Assembly (NCBI GenBank): GCA_903958115.1
Contig: CAJBRS010000122.1
Location: 1-8,887, forward strand
Source: an uncultured bacterium
GTDB lineage: Bacteria > Patescibacteriota > Minisyncoccia > Phycocordibacterales > CAWITU01
DNA: 8,887 nucleotides
Direction: 5' to 3'
Shown: piece by piece, positions 1 through 5,160 of the stretch
How positions within the stretch are numbered: the stretch's first letter is position 1
Layout of the letters: the number at the start of each line of letters is the position of its first letter
Program-made: the position numbers and the translations under genes
The notes under the pieces: generated by a model
What the model saw: only the letters and a program-made list of their open reading frames with translations
Databases searched by the model: none
What the model was told of the DNA's origin: nothing

Positions 1-122
1 GTAGCATAACAAGATACGGAAAGTGGCACTGTCTGAGCACTAGCCGAAATAGCCGCCCCAGAAGCGACTAGACATAGTGCCAATATAGAGCCAAAAACAA
101 GGCTTTTAGTTAGTTTTTGCAT
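1..122 (-). CDS. N-terminal part of a secreted protein (signal peptide), cut by the window edge
   Basis: This ORF starts with ATG at 122-120 on the minus strand and runs off the window, so about 40 codons are visible. The N-terminus is a classic Sec signal peptide: a basic start (MQKLTK), a hydrophobic core at about residues 8-25 (LVFGSILALCLVASG), and a likely signal peptidase I site after A27-S28-A29, followed by QTVPLSVSC. There is no lipobox at the usual position, so the product is probably secreted or exposed on the surface rather than a lipoprotein. The mature part is outside the window and its function cannot be told. No SD is visible before the ATG, but a good sigma-70-like promoter lies just upstream. 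The track of ORFs with a stop would miss it because the gene is truncated. Confidence 0.75.
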   Translation of the reverse strand, partial: MQKLTKSLVFGSILALCLVASGAAISASAQTVPLSVSCYA

Positions 123-156
123 AATAAAATCAGGATTAATTTGATAAATTTACTAT

Positions 157-184
157 ATTATACATGAAATATAGAAAAAATCAA
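157..184 (-). promoter_or_regulatory. Sigma-70-type promoter for the secreted-protein gene
   Basis: On the minus strand, a TTGATT -35 box (184-179) is followed by a 16-nt spacer and a consensus TATAAT -10 box (162-157). Transcription would start near 150, giving a short AT-rich leader before the ATG at 122. This is the best consensus promoter seen in the window. Confidence 0.6.
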
Positions 185-200
185 GGGTTACATACTTTCT

Positions 201-234
201 CGCAAAAACACCCGCCGTTTCTAAAAACGGCGGG
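201..234 (-). terminator. Intrinsic terminator of the small gene at 252-692
   Basis: A perfect 10-bp stem, CCCGCCGTTT (211-220) with AAACGGCGGG (225-234), closes on the 4-nt loop CTAA. Read on the minus strand it is followed by TGTTTTTGCG, a short U-tract. It lies 17 nt after the stop codon of the minus-strand gene, which supports that gene being real. On the plus strand the hairpin is followed by GAAAAAGTTTTT, so it may also work weakly in that direction. Confidence 0.75.
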
Positions 235-251
235 GAAAAAGTTTTTGGTCA

Positions 252-692
252 CTAGTCTTTGAACATCCGAGTCAGTGTCTTTCTACTTCCAAACACTGAG
301 AGGAATGGGTCTTTGGCTGGTAACCAGATTTCGTTGAACTCTTTTGTGATTTGCTCTTTCGACTTCAATACCCTGGTGACAGGGTCAACAAAAAGCCTCT
401 CCGCTATCCGGTAGACAGCCTCACACACCTTTTCTTGGTGATGAGTCTTTACTTGTTCGGGCGGAATTCCAACACTGTTGCCAGCAAGGCTGACAATCAT
501 GTTGTATACCATATGGGACACCACATCGACATCGACTATATTGTCTCCGCCATTAGTACCCCCTTGGCAACGAGGCATACGATGATGCCCGTTGAATTCA
601 GCTGTTCCAAGTTCGTCCGGACGAAGGTAGATTGTTATCTTCCTTCTTTTGTTCGGCTTTTTAGTTTTTGCCTTTTTGGTTTTACCTTTGAT
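252..692 (-). CDS. Small basic hypothetical protein with an apparent ATC start
   Basis: I do not recognise this protein. The frame is open from a TAG just before the SD to the stop at 252. The first ATG (578) lies 38 codons in and has only a weak SD-like GGG nearby. A near-perfect SD (AAAGGAGGTG, 706-697) instead sits 4-6 nt before an in-frame ATC at 692, and the frame contains no ATG, GTG or TTG between them. With the ATC start the product is 146 aa. It has a lysine/arginine-rich N-terminus (about residues 2-18, KGKTKKAKTKKPNKRRK), a likely beta strand (ITIYLRPDEL, about 19-28), a glycine-rich segment, and a helical C-terminal half (VCEAVYRIAERLF onward). The basic tail suggests nucleic-acid or ribosome contact, but that is inference. 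It ends in its own terminator and is divergent from the homoserine dehydrogenase-like gene. The alternative is a 108-aa product from 578, or an ATG lost by mutation or sequencing error. Confidence 0.6.
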   Translation of the reverse strand: MKGKTKKAKTKKPNKRRKITIYLRPDELGTAEFNGHHRMPRCQGGTNGGDNIVDVDVVSHMVYNMIVSLAGNSVGIPPEQVKTHHQEKVCEAVYRIAERLFVDPVTRVLKSKEQITKEFNEIWLPAKDPFLSVFGSRKTLTRMFKD

Positions 693-696
693 AGGC

Positions 697-706
697 CACC
701 TCCTTT
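697..706 (-). promoter_or_regulatory. Very strong Shine-Dalgarno site that points to an ATC start
   Basis: AAAGGAGGTG on the minus strand matches almost the whole anti-SD end of 16S rRNA. GGAGG lies 6 nt before the ATC at 692-690, an ideal distance. The only other start nearby is the GTG inside this motif, which is in another frame and meets a TAA after five codons. This site is the main reason to extend the gene beyond its first ATG. Confidence 0.6.
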
Positions 707-770
707 CCTAACTAAAGTCTACTCCCCTACAGTCAAGACTTCAAAAAATTGGAGTGGATAACTGCAAATC

Positions 771-802
771 TGGACTTATATTTTTAATTCAGTAATATCT
801 AA
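771..802. promoter_or_regulatory. Overlapping divergent promoter candidates
   Basis: The 154-nt gap between two divergent genes should carry both promoters. For the plus-strand gene at 847: TGGACT (771-776), 16-nt spacer, TAATAT (793-798). For the minus-strand gene ending at 252: TTAGAT (802-797), 16-nt spacer, TATAAG (780-775). Each matches consensus only partly (3-5 of 6 per box). If both are real they overlap and would compete. The rest of 693-846 shows only the two SD sites. Confidence 0.35.
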
Positions 803-833
803 CGGAACAAACCCTTTAATCTTTAAACACTTT

Positions 834-839
834 AGGAGG
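834..839 (+). promoter_or_regulatory. Shine-Dalgarno site of the homoserine dehydrogenase-like gene
   Basis: AGGAGG lies 7 nt before the ATG at 847. It matters because the genes of the neighbouring units have no comparable SD. Confidence 0.8.
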
Positions 840-846
840 CGGTTCT

Positions 847-1809
847 ATGAAAAAAATACTGATAGTTGGAGCTGGTGGCATTGGCCAACATCTTTTTGAC
901 AGACTAAAATCACAAGGATTCCATGGCTGGATGACAACACAAAGAGACCGGCAGGTTTTTAAAAGAAGCTGGCTAAAAACAAAGAAACCAGATGCTGTAT
1001 TCGTCGCTATCTCGACTCCAGATTGGGACAAAGGTCGAGCAGCAGAATACTACATTTTATCTTGTGTGGAGGCTGGAATTCCAGTCATCACCTGCGAAAA
1101 AGGCGCTCTTGCATATCATGCGGACGTCTTAAAACCGCATCTTGGCAAAATTGGTTTTAGCGCTACGGTCGGTGGAGGAACCAGAATGCTCAAGTATGTG
1201 CAAGGAAAACACCTCGCTAACAGACAAGTGAAAATCAGTGCAGTTATCAACGGAACTCTCAATTTCATCTTTAGCCAGATGAGTTGTGGAACAACGCTTG
1301 ATGAATCCTGCAGACAAGCAATTCAGCTTGGATATGCTGAACCGGGGGCAGATGACCCGATCAGTCTCATTAATGGTGAACTGAGAGACGTGTTGATGAA
1401 AACTTGTGTATTCTTCAACACAGTGCTCGCAACGGACGAGATTATTACTCCCGACTATTTCGGTAAATTTGAGCTGACAACTGATGATTTAGAGAGTCTC
1501 AATCAGGTCGGTAAAGACTATCGCCTGATAGTTAGTTTTTCAAATCACCCCAAGCCTCAAGTGTCACAAACTTTTGGTGAGGAATTCAGTTTACACAGTC
1601 ACGATGGGTGGCATATTACCGGCGGATTTCGCCAAATTAGTCACACACCACAATTGTACTCTTGGCTCCCTGGTGGAGTTGGGAATGCAGTAAACATCGT
1701 CGATGGTGAACTCGGTTCTGGGGGTGAGTACACCCTCTCGGGACCAGGAGCAGGACGTGAGCCGACCACCTCAGCAATGCTTGCTGACCTTGCCGAGCTT
1801 TGCCCATAA
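847..1809 (+). CDS. hom: Homoserine dehydrogenase-like oxidoreductase
   Basis: The 320-aa product matches the homoserine dehydrogenase fold, the NAD(P)-dependent step between aspartate semialdehyde and homoserine in threonine/methionine synthesis. Visible features are a Rossmann glycine motif GAGGIG (8-13), ISTPDWDKG (55-63), a conserved lysine in CEKGA (K85), ATVGGG (106-111), INGTLNFIF (134-142), LGYAEPGADD (161-170), a D-x3-K pair (D181, K185) like the catalytic Asp/Lys of the family, and a C-terminal GPGAGREPTTSAMLADL that returns to the nucleotide site. It has no ACT regulatory domain and no aspartokinase fusion, so it is a short stand-alone form. Oddities: the loop between E165 and D181 is about five residues longer than in the yeast enzyme as I remember it, and the usual E-A-x-VGGGIP reads SATVGGGTR. 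Substrate specificity may therefore differ. The start is fixed by AGGAGG (834-839), 7 nt before the ATG. No other gene of the pathway is in the window. Confidence 0.8.
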   Translation: MKKILIVGAGGIGQHLFDRLKSQGFHGWMTTQRDRQVFKRSWLKTKKPDAVFVAISTPDWDKGRAAEYYILSCVEAGIPVITCEKGALAYHADVLKPHLGKIGFSATVGGGTRMLKYVQGKHLANRQVKISAVINGTLNFIFSQMSCGTTLDESCRQAIQLGYAEPGADDPISLINGELRDVLMKTCVFFNTVLATDEIITPDYFGKFELTTDDLESLNQVGKDYRLIVSFSNHPKPQVSQTFGEEFSLHSHDGWHITGGFRQISHTPQLYSWLPGGVGNAVNIVDGELGSGGEYTLSGPGAGREPTTSAMLADLAELCP

Positions 1810-1826
1810 AAAGAAATTGCGAATGT

Positions 1827-1861
1827 AAATGCGTGCGGATGAAAATCCGCGCGCATTTTTT
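1827..1861 (+). terminator. Intrinsic terminator of the homoserine dehydrogenase-like gene
   Basis: A 14-bp stem (1827-1840 with 1845-1858) has one G-T wobble and a stable GAAA tetraloop, followed by a T run ending at 1861. It lies 17 nt after the stop codon and closes a single-gene transcript. Confidence 0.9.
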
Positions 1862-1870
1862 GTAATTAAT

Positions 1871-1994
1871 AAGTGGGATTTGGTCACGGGTTCTTTTTGC
1901 TTAATCGCAAAAAGACCCTCGACCCCGCCTCGCTCGTTGCTTGTCGTCAAAGTCGACGACTTAGCAACTTCGCTCCGGCTTTCAAATCCCACTT
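1871..1994. repeat. Palindromic element with terminal inverted repeats and two inner hairpins
   Basis: Perfect 12-bp inverted repeats, AAGTGGGATTTG (1871-1882) and CAAATCCCACTT (1983-1994), bound a 124-nt segment. Inside are two more hairpins. The first is GGGTTCTTTTTGC (1888-1900) with GCAAAAAGACCC (1907-1918), 12 bp with one bulge and loop TTAATC. The second is GTTGCT/AGCAAC (1936-1941, 1963-1968) stacked on GTCGTC/GACGAC (1943-1948, 1955-1960). The whole could fold as a three-way junction. The C/G-rich linkers (GCCTCGCTC, TTCGCTCCGGC) differ from the AT-rich surroundings. It lies between two terminators, outside any convincing gene. It could be a dispersed REP/MITE-like repeat, a structured RNA or a cruciform. 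I cannot test its copy number from one window. Confidence 0.7.
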
Positions 1995-2007
1995 CCCCAC
2001 TTCGCAG

Positions 2008-2048
2008 AAATTAAAAAAGACCGACAGGAAGTCGGTCTTTTTTAATTT
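2008..2048. terminator. 18-bp perfect hairpin, bidirectional terminator after tRNA-Ser
   Basis: AAATTAAAAAAGACCGAC (2008-2025) pairs perfectly with 2031-2048 around the 5-nt loop AGGAA. The GC core GACCGAC/GTCGGTC is flanked by A6 and T6, so both strands show a stem followed by a U-tract. On the minus strand it begins 3 nt after the tRNA 3' end, and is therefore the end of the pgsA/tRNA-Ser transcript. Confidence 0.9.
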
Positions 2049-2050
2049 TG

Positions 2051-2137
2051 CGGAGGGTGAGGGATTTGAACCCTCGATGCCCTTTCGAGCATACAGTCTT
2101 TCCAGGACTGCGCACTAGACCGCTATGCGAACCCTCC
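2051..2137 (-). tRNA. tRNA-Ser (anticodon GGA)
   Basis: The 87-nt sequence folds as a class II tRNA. The acceptor stem is GGAGGGT (2137-2131) with ACCCTCC (2058-2052), and the discriminator base is G (2051), as expected for serine. The anticodon arm is CAGTC-CTGGAAA-GACTG with anticodon GGA at 2103-2101, reading UCC/UCU. A long variable arm (TGCTC-GAAA-GGGCA) is the mark of tRNA-Ser. The T arm is GAGGG-TTCAAAT-CCCTC. CCA is not encoded: the discriminator is followed by CAAAA, so a CCA-adding enzyme is needed. Confidence 0.95.
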
Positions 2138-2150
2138 GTATTGTCCGATA

Positions 2151-2159
2151 TTTATATCA
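2151..2159 (-). promoter_or_regulatory. Extended -10 promoter candidate for tRNA-Ser
   Basis: On the minus strand, TGATATAAA (2159-2151) is an extended -10 element (TG-N-TATAAA). It would start transcription near 2144, about seven bases before the mature tRNA 5' end. No good -35 box is seen. The tRNA may thus be transcribed on its own as well as by read-through from pgsA. Confidence 0.4.
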
Positions 2160-2199
2160 CAAAAACCCAAAAACCGCACCGCAAAGAAACAGCAAATAA

Positions 2200-2793
2200 T
2201 CAGATTGAATGGAATATAAACAAACTGAGAAAAGCAAAAAATAAAGCCCCAATCAAAACTATCACTGAGATAGTCACAAAAATAGGATTGTGAAAGATAA
2301 TAAACAAAAAAAGAAAGAGTACACCAAGACATTGCAGTATCATCTTTATCTTCCCAGGAACCTTAGCTCCGACAACTTTCTTGTGTTTATATTCTAACCA
2401 ATATCTTCCAATGATTAATAATTCCATAATCACTATCAGCGCAGCAAACCAGGGTGATATAAACTTAGAGATAATAATCACTGCTGTTGAACCAACCAAG
2501 AGCTTGTCCGCCAAAGGATCAGCAATCTTTCCCCACGAAGTCACTCTATGAGTGGTTCTAGCTGAAGCCCCATCCACTGCATCAGAAAATGCAGAGGCAG
2601 CGAAAAGCCAAAAACTAGAAATATAATATTGGTGTACAAGCAAAAAAATTACAAAAGGGATGGTAAAAAAACGGAAAACTGTGACCTGATTTGGGGTCAA
2701 TGACCCAGGAAGAAGTGGTAAAAAATACTTCGCTAGAAGCTTATCGCTCCAAGAAAGTTTGGATATTCCCTTTTTTGATTCAGTTTCAATCAT
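2200..2793 (-). CDS. pgsA: CDP-alcohol phosphatidyltransferase, probably phosphatidylglycerophosphate synthase
   Basis: This 197-aa membrane protein carries the full family signature D-x2-D-G-x2-A-R-x8-G-x3-D-x3-D at residues 71-96 (D71, D74, G75, A78, R79, G88, D92, D96). The aspartates bind the metal ions and the CDP-linked substrate. Just before it is LTPNQVTVFRF (32-42), the usual TPNxxTxxR entry to the first membrane helix, and several hydrophobic segments follow up to the C-terminus. Length and motif fit PgsA, which makes phosphatidylglycerol phosphate from CDP-diacylglycerol and glycerol-3-phosphate at the cytoplasmic membrane. Other head-group transferases of this superfamily share the motif, so the acceptor alcohol is not certain. 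The start lies 18 nt after the htpX stop, with no SD, which suggests co-transcription. The stop is TGA. Confidence 0.85.
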   Translation of the reverse strand: MIETESKKGISKLSWSDKLLAKYFLPLLPGSLTPNQVTVFRFFTIPFVIFLLVHQYYISSFWLFAASAFSDAVDGASARTTHRVTSWGKIADPLADKLLVGSTAVIIISKFISPWFAALIVIMELLIIGRYWLEYKHKKVVGAKVPGKIKMILQCLGVLFLFLFIIFHNPIFVTISVIVLIGALFFAFLSLFIFHSI

Positions 2794-2811
2794 TGTTCAA
2801 TATTTTTATTA

Positions 2812-3711
2812 TTACATTGCACGAAGTGAAGCAATGCGCTCTTCAATCGGAGGATGAGTCATGAATAACCTTGCAACAGGGCTAACTCTTTTAATGTGTG
2901 GCCCAAATGGATTAGAAATAAAAAGATGAGCAGTGGCATTATTTGCCTTCATCATTGGCTGTTCATAACGAGATATCTTCTCTAAAGCACTAGCTAAACC
3001 TTCTGGGTAACGAGTCAATAAAGCACCTGAATCATCAGCCAAAGATTCACGCCGACGAGAAATAGCTAACTGGATAAGTGTAGCTAAAATTGGAGACAGA
3101 ACAATAAAGATAATCCCGATAATAGCTAACACATTAGCCCCTTGGCCTTCCCTATCGTTACCTCGGCGACCTCCAAAAAAAGATATCCTGATAAACCAAT
3201 CTGCTATCAATGTAACAATACCTACCAAAACGACAACAACACTAGAAATTAAAATGTCTCGATTACCAATATGAGAAAGCTCGTGAGCAATCACACCCTC
3301 TAATTCAGACTTATTCATTATTGCCAAAAGACCAGTAGTAGCCGCTACAGCTGCGTGTTCTTTATTGCGACCCGTAGCAAAAGCGTTTGGCGCAGGATCA
3401 TCAATAATGTAGACCTTAGGCATTGGTAGCCCTGCCGCAATAGAAAGATTCTCTACTGTTGTATACAGTTGAAAATATTCTTCGCGACTAGCTGGCCTAG
3501 CACCAGACATTGCCAAAGCAACCTTATCAGAAAACCAATAACTCCAAACATTCATCACTAGACTGAAAACCACCGCCATATATAGAAGAGCTGGGTCATT
3601 GTAATAGAAGCTTAGAAACCAACCCAACAAAACAACCACCACTAAAAAGACTGCCATTAATAGCCACGTCTTTGCGATATTAGATGATTGTTTTGTATAC
3701 AGCGTAGCCAT
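2812..3711 (-). CDS. htpX: HtpX-type membrane zinc metalloprotease (M48 family)
   Basis: The 299-aa protein has the M48B architecture. Two N-terminal membrane helices (about 15-34 and 41-60) come first, then the conserved PNAFATGR (108-115) and the zinc motif HELSH (143-147). Two more hydrophobic segments (about 154-175 and 193-218) follow, then SRRRESLADDSGA with E222 as the expected third zinc ligand, and a C-terminal HPPIEERIASL. HtpX degrades misfolded membrane proteins from the cytoplasmic side. It lies downstream of lemA, a pairing seen in many bacteria. The 132-nt gap to lemA is mostly filled by a palindromic element. The start codon has no SD; its upstream is AT-rich. Confidence 0.95.
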   Translation of the reverse strand: MATLYTKQSSNIAKTWLLMAVFLVVVVLLGWFLSFYYNDPALLYMAVVFSLVMNVWSYWFSDKVALAMSGARPASREEYFQLYTTVENLSIAAGLPMPKVYIIDDPAPNAFATGRNKEHAAVAATTGLLAIMNKSELEGVIAHELSHIGNRDILISSVVVVLVGIVTLIADWFIRISFFGGRRGNDREGQGANVLAIIGIIFIVLSPILATLIQLAISRRRESLADDSGALLTRYPEGLASALEKISRYEQPMMKANNATAHLFISNPFGPHIKRVSPVARLFMTHPPIEERIASLRAM

Positions 3712-3733
3712 AGTAATAATAAGTATTGCGTAA

Positions 3734-3841
3734 AATCAAGAAAAGAGTTTCTGAAGAGACTTCGCAAGGCGGGTAGCCGAGACTTGAGCAAATTTTCAGC
3801 AGAAAATTATGCGTACTATTAAGAAACTACTTTTCTTGATT
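3734..3841. repeat. Second palindromic element, between lemA and htpX
   Basis: The arms AATCAAGAAAAGAGTTTCT (3734-3752) and 3822-3841 are inverted repeats, 19 against 20 nt with a single one-base bulge. They enclose about 70 nt with smaller hairpins: GAAG/CTTC (3753-3763), CAAG...CTTG around GGC/GCC, and AATTTTC-AGCA-GAAAATT. The right arm begins 2 nt past the lemA stop, so the element is transcribed as part of the intercistronic mRNA if the genes form one operon. It could set the lemA:htpX ratio as an mRNA stabiliser or partial terminator, or be a dispersed repeat that landed here. There is no T-tract, so a plain terminator is unlikely. Confidence 0.65.
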
Positions 3842-3843
3842 CT

Positions 3844-4404
3844 TTAAAACTTCACTTCAACAGGATTCTTTGCAGCAGCCTCGTCGTCACCAAGCTGGAA
3901 AAATTCCATTTTAGCGAAATGAAACATAGAAGCGATAGCGTTACCAGGAAATGATTCTATTCGAATATTAAGATCTCGAACATTGCCGTTATAAAAACGT
4001 CTAGCGGCTTGGATCTTGTTTTCTGTATCAGAAAGCTCGTTTTGAAGAGATAGAAAATTTTGATTAGCTTTTAGATCTGGATAAGCCTCCGCGATAGCAA
4101 AAACAGACTTTAATGCTCCAGCAAGCTGATTTTCCGCCACAGCCTTATCAGCAATATTACCAGCTCCCATGGCAGCACTTCGAGCGGCTGTTACTTTTTC
4201 AAAGGCAGTGCTTTCGTGTGAAGCATACCCCTTAACAGCGTTAACGAGATTAGGAATAAGGTCATATCGCCTTTTCAACTGAACGTCTATATCTGCCCAA
4301 GCCTCTTTTGCTTGATTTACCAACTTAATTAAACTGTTGTAAGAAGCAACAACCCAAAGGATTAAAATAACTACTACCCCGATAACAATATAAAGTGTAT
4401 TCAT
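3844..4404 (-). CDS. lemA: LemA family membrane protein
   Basis: The 186-aa protein has one N-terminal membrane helix (about 4-21) followed by the LemA coiled helical domain. Hallmarks are YNSLIKLVNQAKEAWADIDVQLKRR (22-46), YDLIPNLVNAVKGYASHE (47-64) and AYPDLKANQNFLSLQNEL through AARRFYN (108-139). The length is normal for the family. The biochemical role of LemA proteins is poorly defined; they are often next to htpX, as here. The ATG lies 11 nt after the stop of the upstream anchored protein, with no clear SD, so translation probably depends on coupling or a weak signal. It is the second gene of a minus-strand unit. Confidence 0.95.
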   Translation of the reverse strand: MNTLYIVIGVVVILILWVVASYNSLIKLVNQAKEAWADIDVQLKRRYDLIPNLVNAVKGYASHESTAFEKVTAARSAAMGAGNIADKAVAENQLAGALKSVFAIAEAYPDLKANQNFLSLQNELSDTENKIQAARRFYNGNVRDLNIRIESFPGNAIASMFHFAKMEFFQLGDDEAAAKNPVEVKF

Positions 4405-4415
4405 AATGATATATA

Positions 4416-5039
4416 TTACTTGAATTTAAATGTGGTTACAATGGTGTCTACCAAGGCTACAAAATTAGCCATATCCTCGGAGTGAGTGGCATCTGTATTT
4501 TTAATCATCGTTGCATCATTAAAATAAAAACCAGCGCCATTAGCACTATGAGTATAAAGAGATAGCTTGTAGCAAAGACCTGATTTTAGAATGGTGTAGT
4601 CGACACCCTTATATAATTGCCCTGCTCCCACACCAGACCAACTAACTTTGTTAATAGCCAGACCATCAGATGTTTTAATTGTAGACGTCGCACTAAATGT
4701 CTCCCCTTCCGAAACCGGACAAGTACTCGTCGGAGCATATGCAGTAAAGTAGGCTTCGTCGGCTAAAATGGTACGGAAATAGGATTTGATGGGAGCAGTA
4801 AAACGAGTACCACCATCCACTCTGCCGACCACAAGATCTCTAGGATACTTAAAATTATAATCAAGCTCAGAATAAACATACCACTTCTCCGTACCCGCCA
4901 CTGGACTGCTAGAAGTGGCAGGCTGGTTATTTACAACAACAATAGTATTGGAAGATTTCCCCAAAAAGAAAAAGTAACTTGCCACCAAAATTAAGACGAC
5001 CAAAACCACCGTAATCCATAAAAAAATAGGTTTTTTCAT
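4416..5039 (-). CDS. Membrane-anchored extracytoplasmic protein of unknown function
   Basis: The 207-aa protein has a basic start (MKKP), one membrane helix (about 7-26), a Ser/Thr/Pro/Ala-rich linker (40-50) and an exported domain. The domain begins with YSELDYNFKYPRDL (56-69) and ends with VDTIVTTFKFK. This pattern, an aromatic YxFxYP opening and a hydrophobic (I/L)xTFKF end, recalls small PsbP-like exterior domains; that is a resemblance, not an assignment. Two cysteines (C107, C156) lie in the exported part and could form a disulfide. It is the first gene of the unit with lemA, htpX and pgsA, so an envelope role is likely. AAGG 10 nt before the ATG is at best a weak SD. Confidence 0.8.
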   Translation of the reverse strand: MKKPIFLWITVVLVVLILVASYFFFLGKSSNTIVVVNNQPATSSSPVAGTEKWYVYSELDYNFKYPRDLVVGRVDGGTRFTAPIKSYFRTILADEAYFTAYAPTSTCPVSEGETFSATSTIKTSDGLAINKVSWSGVGAGQLYKGVDYTILKSGLCYKLSLYTHSANGAGFYFNDATMIKNTDATHSEDMANFVALVDTIVTTFKFK

Positions 5040-5066
5040 ACTAGTTAAGCCTTATTTTATCATATT

Positions 5067-5094
5067 TTTATAGAAAATTCATCTTATTTTACAA
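5067..5094 (-). promoter_or_regulatory. Promoter candidate for the anchored protein-lemA-htpX-pgsA unit
   Basis: On the minus strand TTGTAA (5094-5089), a 16-nt spacer and TATAAA (5072-5067) form a good sigma-70-like promoter. The leader to the ATG at 5039 would be about 20 nt. An overlapping AT-rich GATAAAAT lies a few bases further on. Confidence 0.5.
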
Positions 5095-5109
5095 GAATAT
5101 ATATAAGTT

Positions 5110-5130
5110 CCCCGCCTGTTTAGGGCGGGG
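5110..5130 (-). terminator. GC-rich terminator hairpin after the small zinc-motif gene
   Basis: CCCCGCC (5110-5116) pairs with GGCGGGG (5124-5130) around the loop TGTTTAG. On the minus strand it is followed by AACTTATATATATT, a poor U-tract, so termination may be incomplete and some transcripts could read into the gene at 5039. It resembles the CCCGCC hairpin at 211-234. Confidence 0.6.
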
Positions 5131-5160
5131 CTGTAGCTTAAAACTGAAAAGCTTTTGGGT

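Noticed and set aside
709..736. TTGACT...TAGTTA promoter for the gene at 692
   Set aside because: The -10 is poor and transcription would begin inside the SD, leaving no room for ribosome binding.
351..761. 136-codon plus-strand ORF opposite the small basic protein gene
   Set aside because: It has no SD. The opposite strand has a near-perfect SD, a protein-like composition and a terminator just after its stop.
1829..2118. Overlapping plus-strand ORFs through the palindromic element and the tRNA
   Set aside because: They run across a terminator, hairpins and the antisense of tRNA-Ser, have no SD, and give low-complexity or tRNA-derived peptides.
1871..3841. The two palindromic elements as copies of one repeat
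   Set aside because: Their arms and inner hairpins differ; they share only short words such as ACTTCGC, which is not enough to call them the same family.
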